DNA from: Paradesertivirga mongoliensis
Lineage (GTDB): Bacteria > Bacteroidota > Bacteroidia > Sphingobacteriales > Sphingobacteriaceae
Reading direction: 5' to 3'
Assembly: GCF_024436395.1 (NCBI RefSeq)
Contig: NZ_JAFMZO010000005.1
Coordinates: forward strand, 62,001-126,000
Length of the DNA stretch: 64,000 nucleotides
Shown: piece after piece, positions 27,000-37,079 of the stretch
Layout of the letters: each line of letters begins with the position of its first letter
Position numbering within the stretch: position 1 is the stretch's first letter
The notes under the pieces: generated by a model
Databases searched by the model: none
What the model saw: only the letters and a program-made list of their open reading frames with translations
What the model was told of the DNA's origin: nothing
Program-made: the position numbers and the translations under genes

Positions 27000-29423
27000 A
27001 TGAATAAAACAAAGGCAATAATTAGTTTGCTGTTCAGCCTCGGCTTATTTTTCGTGCTGAACACGAAAATTGGCTCCGTTCCGCCTGTAGGAAAATTTCT
27101 CGACCCGTTTGCAGGTTTTTGGAAAAATGCCGAAAACCGCGAGATACGGGGCGGAGCACTTAAGCTTGCCGGGTTAAGGGACGAAGTGCAGATAGTATTC
27201 GATGAACATCAGGTAGCTCACATTTTCGCGACTAATGATCACGACCTTTATTTTGCCCAGGGATATATTACCGCTAGAGACCGCCTCTGGCAGCTCGACT
27301 TTCAAACGCGATTCGCAGCTGGACGGCTCTCGGAAGTTGTAGGAGAAAAGGCGCTCGAACTGGACAAATATCAGCGGCGACTGGGAATGTCGTATGGAGC
27401 CGAAAACATGGTAAAAGAATTGGAACGGCACCCCAGAATCAAGGCAATGGCAACAGCATATGCCGCAGGGATAAATGCATACATATCCGCACTCAGACCA
27501 GAGGACTATCCAATAGAGTTTAAAATTTTGGATTATTCGCCCGAGAAATGGACGATATTAAACACCGGGCTTTTGCTTAAATTGATGTCGGCTACCCTAG
27601 CAGGGGGGTCGGATGAGTTTTACATGAGCAATGTTTTGAACCGGTTTGGTGCTGAAGCTGTAAACGATCTGTTCCCTGATTATCCATTTAGAAATGAACC
27701 AATAATTCCCGCCGGAACAGACTGGAACTTTAAACCCCTTCAAACTGTTCCCTTGTCTATTGTTCCGGATGACAAAACAAGGATCCATACCCGGCAAAAA
27801 GAGGAGGGTACAGGAAGTAATAACTGGGCGATATCGGGTAGTAAAACTGCCAGTGGTTTTCCCTTATTGGCCAACGACCCACATCTTGACCTTACTCTTC
27901 CAGCCATCTGGCATCAAATTCAGCTGAATGCGCCGGGTATAAACGCATATGGAGTCAGTATCCCTGGTGCGCCTGGAATTGTTATAGGCTTCAACCAAAA
28001 GGTGGCCTGGGGTGTAACTAACGTTGGTGCAGATGTTTTGGATTGGTATCAAATCAAATTCAGGAGCAAGGAGCATAAAGCGTACCTGCATGACCGGCAG
28101 TGGAAACCTGTAAAATTGCGGCTGGAGAAGATCCGTATAAGAGGCGGTAAAACTGTTGTAGATACAGTTTTTTATACCCATCACGGCCCCGTGGTCTATC
28201 TTACCAGACCGAATTTTGCCAAGGCGAATAACATCCCGGAAGGCTATGCCTTACGCTGGGTTGCCCACGATCCTTCGGTGGATATTGCCACCTTCTATTA
28301 CCTAAACCGTGCATCAAACTACACTGATTATCGTAAAGCACTAAGCTATTACATCGCTCCGGCTCAAAACTTCGTATTTGCAAGCAATGAAAACGATATC
28401 TCGATTACTCCGAATGGGTACTTTCCGCTAAAGAGCCCTGGACACGGCAAGTTTCTACTTGATGGCACTACCTCATCGACGGATTGGAAAGATAGGATCC
28501 CTTTCGAACATAATCCAACGGCAAAGAACCCATCCGGAGGATTTCTGAGTTCCGCTAATCAAAACCCAACAGACAGCTCCTATCCTTATTATCTGAATTG
28601 GGAATTTGCCGGTTACGAACGTGGAAACCGCATTAATACTCGTCTGGCTGCTATGAAAACAGCTACTGCTGACAGCCTTAGGACCCTTCAGAATGACAAT
28701 TACAGCGTATTGGCAAAGAACGTTGTACCCACTATGCTTAACCTGGTAAACAAAGAAAAGCTTAACGCCACCGAACGGGAAGCTTTCAATATCATTGAAA
28801 AATGGAACTATCACTTTGATGCAACCGAAATCGGGGCGAGTATATTTGAAATCTGGCAGAAAGAGGCATATAACAAGGTTTGGGACGAGTTTAGCGATCC
28901 CAAACTACCCATGCGTCTTCCGAACCGGGATCGTACCGTACAGCTTCTTTTGAAAGAGCCTGAATCAGTGTGGTTCGACAACATTTCAACTTCTAAAAAA
29001 GAAAACCGGAACGATATTATCCATGATGCATTTAGGTTTAGTGTTGACAGCTTACAGCGAAAATTCGGGCTAATTGGAAAGAATTGGCAGTGGGGTATGG
29101 TAAAACACAGCCACGTACCGCATCTTGCCAAAATAGCTGGCTTTGGGTCGAGGATGATATTTAACGGTGGTTCTAAAACGTCGATAAACGCTTTAAATGA
29201 AAGCAACGGGCCGTCATGGAGAATGATTGTAGCCCTAGGAAAAATTCCAAGTGGATATGGTGTGTTTCCCGGAGGGCAGTCAGGCAATCCGGGCAGTTTT
29301 TATTATGATGATATGATTAACACCTGGGAAAGAGGCCAATTAAATGAGTTGCTGTTTTTAAATTCGCCAACAGACAGGGATAAGAGGATTAGAGCGCGGC
29401 TAACTCTCAAAAACAAACATTAA
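27000..29423 (+). CDS. Penicillin acylase family protein (Ntn hydrolase)
   Basis: 807 residues. An N-terminal hydrophobic segment (IISLLFSLGLFFVL) acts as signal peptide or anchor. The precursor would cleave itself before Ser273 in TGSNNWAISGSKT, giving an alpha chain of about 250 residues and a beta chain whose N-terminal Ser is the nucleophile. Supporting beta-chain motifs are NDPHLDLTLPAIWHQ and GFNQKVAWGVTN. The family hydrolyses penicillins, acyl-homoserine lactones or other N-acyl compounds; the natural substrate here is unknown. The closest processed relatives are large secreted enzymes of the same length. It is followed 23 bases later by a small membrane-protein gene. Confidence 0.93.
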   Translation: MNKTKAIISLLFSLGLFFVLNTKIGSVPPVGKFLDPFAGFWKNAENREIRGGALKLAGLRDEVQIVFDEHQVAHIFATNDHDLYFAQGYITARDRLWQLDFQTRFAAGRLSEVVGEKALELDKYQRRLGMSYGAENMVKELERHPRIKAMATAYAAGINAYISALRPEDYPIEFKILDYSPEKWTILNTGLLLKLMSATLAGGSDEFYMSNVLNRFGAEAVNDLFPDYPFRNEPIIPAGTDWNFKPLQTVPLSIVPDDKTRIHTRQKEEGTGSNNWAISGSKTASGFPLLANDPHLDLTLPAIWHQIQLNAPGINAYGVSIPGAPGIVIGFNQKVAWGVTNVGADVLDWYQIKFRSKEHKAYLHDRQWKPVKLRLEKIRIRGGKTVVDTVFYTHHGPVVYLTRPNFAKANNIPEGYALRWVAHDPSVDIATFYYLNRASNYTDYRKALSYYIAPAQNFVFASNENDISITPNGYFPLKSPGHGKFLLDGTTSSTDWKDRIPFEHNPTAKNPSGGFLSSANQNPTDSSYPYYLNWEFAGYERGNRINTRLAAMKTATADSLRTLQNDNYSVLAKNVVPTMLNLVNKEKLNATEREAFNIIEKWNYHFDATEIGASIFEIWQKEAYNKVWDEFSDPKLPMRLPNRDRTVQLLLKEPESVWFDNISTSKKENRNDIIHDAFRFSVDSLQRKFGLIGKNWQWGMVKHSHVPHLAKIAGFGSRMIFNGGSKTSINALNESNGPSWRMIVALGKIPSGYGVFPGGQSGNPGSFYYDDMINTWERGQLNELLFLNSPTDRDKRIRARLTLKNKH

Positions 29424-29445
29424 CTACTCCATTCGAACACAAAAC

Positions 29446-29808
29446 ATGCTCGTCATACTGATCTTTTTTATTGCATTCATCTTGCAGCTTTTTTTACCCT
29501 GGTGGATCATTGGAATTGTGGCATTTGCCGTTTCAGCATGGCAGGCTAAGAGCGGCAAACAAGCTTTTGCGGGAGGTTTTACCGCCATTTTTCTATTGTG
29601 GTTAACACTGAGCCTGTGGAAAAGTCTTCCAAATGAACATATCCTGGCAAACCGGGTAGGACAAATGCTGATGTTACCCGACTGGCCCTTTACATGGATT
29701 TTCGTTGTATTTATAACAGCGCTAATTGGCGGACTGACGGCAGGCTTCGCGGCACTATCAGGATACTTTGTTAGCTTGGCATTTATAAAACCTGAAAGAA
29801 AAAAATAA
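29446..29808 (+). CDS. Small integral membrane protein
   Basis: 120 residues with about four hydrophobic segments, at residues 1-18, 19-35, 45-60 and 80-112. The short positively charged tail (KPERKK) would be cytoplasmic. No family recognised. It sits 22 bases behind the penicillin-acylase gene and 18 bases before the LuxE-like gene on the same strand, so it could be cotranscribed with either. Confidence 0.7.
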   Translation: MLVILIFFIAFILQLFLPWWIIGIVAFAVSAWQAKSGKQAFAGGFTAIFLLWLTLSLWKSLPNEHILANRVGQMLMLPDWPFTWIFVVFITALIGGLTAGFAALSGYFVSLAFIKPERKK

Positions 29809-29814
29809 TCCTGA

Positions 29815-29822
29815 TATCTTTG
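29815..29822 (+). promoter_or_regulatory. -7 box four bases before a GTG start
   Basis: TATCTTTG is a perfect TAnnTTTG box ending four bases before the GTG at 29827, predicting transcription from the start codon itself. It also shows that the LuxE-like gene can be expressed apart from the genes before it. Confidence 0.45.
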
Positions 29823-29826
29823 CAGT

Positions 29827-30813
29827 GTGGCAGCATTCTCTCCTGAACGGCTATTTTCCATCCAATCTGACAATGACTTCGAGCAAATAGCCTTAGAGAT
29901 CTTTCGCTATCAGGCTCGTGAAAATGCCATATATAAAGCATTTGTCGAGGCATTGGGAATTAATGCACATCAGGTTGATACTACAAAGCAGATACCCTTT
30001 CTACCGATCGAATTTTTCAAGTCGCAAAATATTCAGTGCGGAAGCGCCAAACCCGAGATCGTTTTCACCAGTTCAGGCACCACCGGATCTGTTCAAAGCA
30101 GGCATCCTGTAAAAGACTTGTCGCTTTATATTAAAAGCTTCAGAAAAGGATTCACACATTTTTACGGAGATGTGCAGAACTATACTATTCTGGCTCTGCT
30201 CCCTTCTTACCTCGAGCGGGAAGGTTCGTCTCTGATTTATATGGTTGATGACTTAATTAAAGAAAGTAATGATCCGAAAAGCGGCTACTTCCTTTACAAT
30301 CACCAGGAATTACACGCCACTTTGCTAGAGCTTAAGGCTGACAATAAAAAAGTTATATTAATTGGAGTAACCTATGCGCTTCTCGACTTTCTGGATCATC
30401 ACTCTATCGGCTATCCCGATTTAATTGTAATGGAAACAGGGGGAATGAAGGGAAAGCGCAAGGAGATGATTCGCCAGGAACTGCATGACTTGTTATGTGC
30501 TGGCTTCGGAGTTCCGTATATTCACTCAGAATATGGAATGACAGAACTGCTGTCACAAGGGTATTCAAAGGGATCTGGGCGATTTGAATGTCCTCCATGG
30601 ATGAAAATCGCCATCAGAGACCCCAACGACCCTTTCTCGACTTTAGATACAGGCAAAACCGGCGGAATTAACGTCGTGGATTTAGCCAATATTCATTCTT
30701 GCTCCTTTTTATCTACGCAGGACTTAGGAAAAATGCATCCCGACGGAAGTTTCGAGGTTCTCGGGCGGTTTGACAATAGTGACATCAGAGGGTGCAACCT
30801 GCTAATCCAATAA
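29827..30813 (+). CDS. LuxE/acyl-protein-synthetase-like adenylating enzyme
   Basis: 328 residues from a GTG; no in-frame ATG is available near the N-terminus. The AMP-binding P-loop FTSSGTTGS at 80-88 and the later HSEYGMTELLSQGY and TGKTGGINVVDLANIHSCSFL segments place it in the LuxE/PaaK-type branch of the adenylate-forming superfamily. LuxE activates a fatty acid as acyl-AMP and passes it to a cysteine. No luxCD genes are nearby, so it is not a bioluminescence gene; an acyl-activation step in cell-surface or secondary metabolism is possible. Its stop lies one base from the stop of convergent tyrS. Confidence 0.8.
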   Translation: MAAFSPERLFSIQSDNDFEQIALEIFRYQARENAIYKAFVEALGINAHQVDTTKQIPFLPIEFFKSQNIQCGSAKPEIVFTSSGTTGSVQSRHPVKDLSLYIKSFRKGFTHFYGDVQNYTILALLPSYLEREGSSLIYMVDDLIKESNDPKSGYFLYNHQELHATLLELKADNKKVILIGVTYALLDFLDHHSIGYPDLIVMETGGMKGKRKEMIRQELHDLLCAGFGVPYIHSEYGMTELLSQGYSKGSGRFECPPWMKIAIRDPNDPFSTLDTGKTGGINVVDLANIHSCSFLSTQDLGKMHPDGSFEVLGRFDNSDIRGCNLLIQ

Positions 30814-30814
30814 A

Positions 30815-32098
30815 CTATTGAGCGATCAATAAAAAATAATTTTTCTTCCCTTTTTGAGCAATTAAATATTTCCCTTTCACCAGTTTCTCTGCTGTTATCA
30901 CATCAGAAGGATCGGCCACCTTTTCGCGATTGAGAGAAACGCCCCCACCCTGAATCATTTTTTTAGCTTCCCCTTTCGATACAAAAACCTGCGACTTTTC
31001 TGCAAGTAAATCAGTAACGGATATACCCTGAGCCAACTCGTCGTTAGATATTTTAAACTGTGGCACCCCTTCAAAAACCTCTAAGATCTCATCATCTTTT
31101 AGCTGATTAAGAAAATCTACAGAACCAGTTCCAAACAAAAATTCAGAAGTTTTTAAAGCAGTTTGCAATGCTTCTTCCGAATGAGTTCTGATGGTGATCT
31201 CCTCAGCCAGGGCCTTCTGCAACACGCGAAGATGTGGAGCCGCATCGTGTTCGGTTTCTATGGCCTCTATCTCTTCTTTACATTTCAGAGAGAAGATACG
31301 GATCCAGCTTTTCGCATCCACATCTGTTGTATTTAACCAAAACTGATAAAACTTATAAGGGGAAGTCTTACTGCTATCCAGCCAAATCGCTCCGCTTTCG
31401 GTTTTACCGAACTTGGTGCCATCCGCTTTTTTAATTAACTGTGTTGTTATCGCGAAAGCAGTACCCGAAGCCATGCGGCGGATAAGCTCAGTTCCGGTAA
31501 CAATATTACCCCATTGATCAGACCCGCCCATCTGAACCAGACATTTTTTATTTTTCCAGAGCCAGTAGAAATCGTAGCCCTGGACCAGTTGATAACTAAA
31601 CTCAGTGAATGACATGCCGGTTTCACCTTCCAGTCGTTTCTTTACCGAATCTTTGGCCATCATGTAATTCACGGTAAGGTGTTTTCCTACATCACGGATA
31701 AAATCAAGGAAACTGAAATTTTGAAACCAATCGTAATTGTTAACCATCTCGGCGCTATTGGCTCCGCTATTGAAATCCAGAAACTTTTTAAGCTGATTCT
31801 CAATACACGTTACGTTATGTCTAAGCACATCTTCCGAAAGCAAATTACGTTCGGCAGATTTGCCAGAAGGATCACCCACCATTCCGGTTGCCCCACCAAC
31901 CAAAGCATAAGGTTTATGTCCGGCTTTCTGAAAATGGATTAGTGTCATAATTTGAGTAAGATGCCCTACGTGGAGTGAATCTGCGGTAGGATCAAATCCG
32001 ATATAACCAGCGGCCATACCTTTATTTAATTCATCCTCAGTTCCGGGCATGATATCATGCAACATACCTCTCCAGCGTAATTCTTCAACAAAGTTCAT
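30815..32098 (-). CDS. tyrS: Tyrosyl-tRNA synthetase
   Basis: 427 residues. Class I motifs HVGH at 43-46 and KFGKT at 229-233 (the KMSKS equivalent) are present, along with [14 protein letters not shown] and the QGYDFYWLW and [10 protein letters not shown] tyrosine-site segments. The C-terminal S4-like RNA-binding domain lies at about 355-427. It charges tRNA-Tyr. A TATCTTTG box stands 20 bases before the ATG. No T-box or other leader is visible. Confidence 0.97.
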   Translation of the reverse strand: MNFVEELRWRGMLHDIMPGTEDELNKGMAAGYIGFDPTADSLHVGHLTQIMTLIHFQKAGHKPYALVGGATGMVGDPSGKSAERNLLSEDVLRHNVTCIENQLKKFLDFNSGANSAEMVNNYDWFQNFSFLDFIRDVGKHLTVNYMMAKDSVKKRLEGETGMSFTEFSYQLVQGYDFYWLWKNKKCLVQMGGSDQWGNIVTGTELIRRMASGTAFAITTQLIKKADGTKFGKTESGAIWLDSSKTSPYKFYQFWLNTTDVDAKSWIRIFSLKCKEEIEAIETEHDAAPHLRVLQKALAEEITIRTHSEEALQTALKTSEFLFGTGSVDFLNQLKDDEILEVFEGVPQFKISNDELAQGISVTDLLAEKSQVFVSKGEAKKMIQGGGVSLNREKVADPSDVITAEKLVKGKYLIAQKGKKNYFLLIAQ

Positions 32099-32117
32099 GT
32101 GTATGGATTAAAGTGTG

Positions 32118-32125
32118 CAAAGATA
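32118..32125 (-). promoter_or_regulatory. -7 box of tyrS
   Basis: On the minus strand TATCTTTG fits TAnnTTTG and lies 19 bases before the tyrS ATG. No good -33 element. Confidence 0.55.
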
Positions 32126-32175
32126 GTAGAATTGAGAAATTAAAAACTGCCTGTACCATGCTATGTTAAATACTT

Positions 32176-32748
32176 ATGCAGGATATTGAAATACTAGAGA
32201 GGAAAACGCTCGCAGAAAATGCATATCGTCTTGAATTGATTACAATAAACCAGATTAAAAAAGGCAAGACAGAGAGGCATGATCGTGAGGTATATTTCAG
32301 GCCTAATGGCGCAACGATTTTACTAATAGATTTTGATCGGAAAACCGTTTTATTGACGAAACAATTTCGCTTACCTGTATTTCTACACGGAGAAAAAGAC
32401 CAGCTTCTGGAATCATGCGCGGGAATTATTGACGAGGGCGAATTGCCCGAACACGCCATTATAAGAGAGGTGGAAGAAGAAACCGGCTATCGGATTTCGG
32501 AAATAAGTCCGGTTGCCCAGGGTTTTATGACGCCTGCATCGGTAACTGAATACGTATATTTTTTTACCGGAAAATATTCCCCTGAAATGAAAGTAAGTGA
32601 AGGCGGAGGCGAAGAAAGCGAAGGGGAAGACATCAGCCTGGTAGAGCTATCTGGCCGTGAAGCGAGAGAACTACTTCTGTCGGGCAAACTCCGGGATGTA
32701 AAAACTATCCTGCTGCTGCAACACGCCATCATCCAAAACCTTATTTAA
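32176..32748 (+). CDS. Nudix hydrolase, NudK/ADP-sugar pyrophosphatase type
   Basis: 190 residues with an intact Nudix box: G83-x5-E89-x7-R97-E98-V-E-E-E-T-G104. The upstream RPNGATILLIDFDRKTVLLTKQFRLPVF and the downstream FMTPASVTEYVYFFTGKY resemble NudK, which hydrolyses GDP-mannose, and the related ADP-ribose pyrophosphatases. Mg-dependent hydrolysis of nucleoside diphosphate sugars is the likely reaction. The substrate cannot be fixed from the sequence. It stands between divergent tyrS and the ACP phosphodiesterase-like gene. Confidence 0.9.
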   Translation: MQDIEILERKTLAENAYRLELITINQIKKGKTERHDREVYFRPNGATILLIDFDRKTVLLTKQFRLPVFLHGEKDQLLESCAGIIDEGELPEHAIIREVEEETGYRISEISPVAQGFMTPASVTEYVYFFTGKYSPEMKVSEGGGEESEGEDISLVELSGREARELLLSGKLRDVKTILLLQHAIIQNLI

Positions 32749-32792
32749 TTCCGTATCTTGTATAAACACTTTCTCTTGATAGGGATTAATTC

Positions 32793-32798
32793 AGGAGG
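32793..32798 (+). promoter_or_regulatory. Strong Shine-Dalgarno, unusual for this genome
   Basis: AGGAGG stands three bases before the ATG at 32802. Nearly all other genes here lack any Shine-Dalgarno, as is typical of Bacteroidota, and the spacing is shorter than optimal, so the match may be coincidental. Confidence 0.35.
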
Positions 32799-32801
32799 CA
32801 C

Positions 32802-33488
32802 ATGAATTTCTTATCACATTTCTATTTCGACCGGGATACCGAAGACTCTCATCAGGTTATAGGAATGGTGCTGCCTGATCTATTAAAAAACGCCAACAAG
32901 AAATGGAGTATCCGCCCCGAGAAACATGCAACCGAGTATCAGGATCAGGCTCTTAAAAACCTGTACAGGGGCTGGCAACGGCATATTTCCGTGGATAAAC
33001 ATTTCCATTGCTCTGAATTTTTTATTTTTCACACCCAAACCATGCGAACGGCGATGGCGCCGTTTCTGGAAACGTCGCCCGCCCGCCCTTCTTTTGTAGC
33101 CCACATTGCACTAGAGCTCATGCTCGATAGTCTACTGCTTACAGAAAAATCACTTAGTACATCTCCCTTTTACACTCATCTTATCAAGGCGGATAAAGAC
33201 GTTTTGGCGAATTTTCTTTTGATAAACAATCTTAGCGATACTGTTATATTTTTCAGCTTTTTGGAGGAATTTATCGACGCCAGGTATTTAAATACTTATA
33301 GCAATCCCAAAGAAATTGTATATGCCCTCCATCGGATCTGTATGCGAGTTTGGGATAACCCATTTAACGAAACGCAGAAACTGCAGCTTACCTCAATGCT
33401 GATAGATTATCAGGAAAGACTTAAAGAAGACTTTATGCAGATTTTTAACGAGATTGAAGAGCGGCTGGCGCGGGAAGGGGATTTTTAG
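32802..33488 (+). CDS. Acyl carrier protein phosphodiesterase-like protein (DUF479)
   Basis: 228 residues. The N-terminus MNFLSHFYFDRD...QVIGMVLPDLLK and the internal HISVDKHFHCSEFF and SFVAHIALELMLDSLL segments are those of the AcpH/DUF479 family, whose E. coli member removes the phosphopantetheine arm from acyl carrier protein. The motif histidines and aspartates (HFYFD, VDKHFH, AHIALELMLD) fit the HD-like metal site. All-helical, cytoplasmic. Function is by family; activity in Bacteroidota is not proven to my knowledge. Confidence 0.8.
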   Translation: MNFLSHFYFDRDTEDSHQVIGMVLPDLLKNANKKWSIRPEKHATEYQDQALKNLYRGWQRHISVDKHFHCSEFFIFHTQTMRTAMAPFLETSPARPSFVAHIALELMLDSLLLTEKSLSTSPFYTHLIKADKDVLANFLLINNLSDTVIFFSFLEEFIDARYLNTYSNPKEIVYALHRICMRVWDNPFNETQKLQLTSMLIDYQERLKEDFMQIFNEIEERLAREGDF

Positions 33489-33519
33489 GGAGCTGGTAAA
33501 GATCATTTCCCGTCCGCAC

Positions 33520-33553
33520 AACTTTCCAAAAGTCTTGGAACTTTTGGAAAGTT
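33520..33553. repeat. 14-bp perfect inverted repeat before ligA
   Basis: AACTTTCCAAAAGT and ACTTTTGGAAAGTT are perfect reverse complements separated by six bases. It lies between the end of the DUF479 gene and the -7-like box of ligA. It could be a bidirectional terminator, an operator, or a dispersed palindromic repeat; there is no T-run directly after it. Confidence 0.75.
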
Positions 33554-33568
33554 ACACCTACCTTTTAA

Positions 33569-35608
<2,040 letters not shown>

Positions 35609-35729
35609 TCTGAAAATTCACTCGTTCAAATTCAATAATCAATCATAAATTAGCAGGCTATTTGGGTTTATAGAAAAGGTTGATTTAAATACCTTGAAGC
35701 TAATTTTTAAATACCCAATTACATTTAAA

Positions 35730-36608
35730 ATGAATAAATTCCACGGAACAGGCGTAGCCATGGTTACACCGTTCAACACAGACGGTTCAGTAGATTACGA
35801 AGGGTTAAGAAAGTTAATCAATTTTCAACTTGACGGTGGCGTAGAGTATCTGGTGTCATTAGGTACAACCGGAGAATCTTCTACCCTAAGCAAGGAAGAA
35901 AAAAAATCTGTGTGGAAATTCACTAAGGACACGGTTGCGGGCAGGGTCCCATTGGTGGCCGGTATCGGAGGAAATTGTACAGCAGACGTCATGGATGCGA
36001 TCAAAGACTTCGACATCTCAGGCTATGATGCTATCCTTTCTGTAAGCCCTTATTATAACCGCCCTACGCAAGAAGGAATCTATCAGCATTATAAAGCCAT
36101 CTCCGAAGCTTCTCCGCTTCCAATAATCCTTTATAATGTACCGACACGCACGGGTGGCAACATGGCCGCGGAAACGACTCTACGACTCGCGCACGACTTT
36201 AAAAACATTATAGCAGTAAAAGAAGCGGCTGGTGATTTTGATCAGTTTAACAAAATCCTCAAAGATAAACCGGAAGATTTCCTTTTTATCTCCGGCGATG
36301 ACGGCGTGTCACTTCCGCTTATTGCGATGGGAGCGGTCGGTATTATATCTGTGGTCGGAAATGCCATTCCAGGGCTGTTTTCACAAATGATCAGACTGTG
36401 CCTGGAAGGTAAATTTACCGAAGCTCAACCATTGCATTACAAAATGCTGGGATTTACAAACTCGTTATTTATGGAAGGCAATCCGGGCGGAGTTAAAGAA
36501 GCGCTAAAACATGCAGGTATCTGCAATAATACATTACGTTTGCCTTTGGTAAATGTAAGCGAGGCAACGTCTGCAAAAATCAAACGGGAGTTCGATCAAT
36601 TGAGATAA
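35730..36608 (+). CDS. dapA: 4-hydroxy-tetrahydrodipicolinate synthase
   Basis: 292 residues from the ATG at 35730; a 12-codon upstream extension to a TTG is not conserved-looking and is rejected. Active-site residues are visible: Thr46/Thr47 in LGTTGES, Tyr135 in YNVPTRTG, Arg140 and the Schiff-base Lys164 in AVKEAAGD. It condenses pyruvate with aspartate semialdehyde, the first committed step to meso-diaminopimelate and lysine. The product feeds peptidoglycan made by the dcw cluster nearby, whose MurE is DAP-type. Followed by a strong terminator. Confidence 0.96.
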   Translation: MNKFHGTGVAMVTPFNTDGSVDYEGLRKLINFQLDGGVEYLVSLGTTGESSTLSKEEKKSVWKFTKDTVAGRVPLVAGIGGNCTADVMDAIKDFDISGYDAILSVSPYYNRPTQEGIYQHYKAISEASPLPIILYNVPTRTGGNMAAETTLRLAHDFKNIIAVKEAAGDFDQFNKILKDKPEDFLFISGDDGVSLPLIAMGAVGIISVVGNAIPGLFSQMIRLCLEGKFTEAQPLHYKMLGFTNSLFMEGNPGGVKEALKHAGICNNTLRLPLVNVSEATSAKIKREFDQLR

Positions 36609-36625
36609 GGGGCAGTTGTAAAAAA

Positions 36626-36660
36626 TAAAAAAGCCCGACTAATTTAGCCGGGCTTTTTTA
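36626..36660 (+). terminator. Bidirectional terminator of dapA and the histone-like gene
   Basis: AAAAAGCCCG pairs with CGGGCTTTTT around a loop of about ten bases, with A and T runs on both sides, between convergent genes. Confidence 0.85.
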
Positions 36661-36677
36661 TTTCAAGATTAAGAAAA

Positions 36678-36866
36678 TTACTTACCAGAGTTTTTTGACT
36701 CTTGAATTTCTAAACGAATAGCCTGAGCAAGATTTTTAACATCCTGTAATCCTTTTCTAACGCGAGTTCCAGCAGCGCTGTTACCTTTGTTATAGAATTT
36801 GTCTGCATCGCCTTCTAAGCCAGTAATTAGATCTTTCAGCTCAGTGAATCTTTCGAATTTTGCCAT
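36678..36866 (-). CDS. Histone H1-like DNA-binding protein
   Basis: 62 residues: an acidic-basic helix (LKDLITGLEGDADKFYNKGNSAAGTRVRKGLQD) and a Lys-rich end. This matches the short Bacteroidota Hc1/H1-like family, thought to bind DNA non-specifically and affect nucleoid structure. The GTRVRKGLQDVKNLAQ segment is the family hallmark. ATG start, no Shine-Dalgarno. The 213 bases upstream are very AT-rich. Confidence 0.85.
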   Translation of the reverse strand: MAKFERFTELKDLITGLEGDADKFYNKGNSAAGTRVRKGLQDVKNLAQAIRLEIQESKNSGK

Positions 36867-36985
36867 TGTTAAATAAGTTTAGTTTTAAATGAGTTAATAT
36901 TTTTTATAAGCTATAAGCGAATGTAAATTCCTTTTTCAATAAAAAAAAATTATTTGAATAATAAAAAGACGCTTTTTAAGCCTTT

Positions 36986-37012
36986 TTATCCACATTTCTG
37001 AGATTGTTCACA
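36986..37012. promoter_or_regulatory. DnaA-box pair in AT-rich gap
   Basis: TTATCCACA at 36986-36994 is the exact DnaA-box consensus and TTGTTCACA at 37004-37012 is a relaxed match in the same orientation, 18 bases apart. They lie in the AT-rich, gene-free interval 36867-37079. Single DnaA boxes also occur by chance in this window (for example inside the sensor-kinase gene), so this is suggestive only. Confidence 0.3.
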
Positions 37013-37079
37013 GAAAAGGGACAATAATTAACCTAAAGGAAAAAAACCATCCTATTACTTTACCGCCCTTGTAGGCCAC

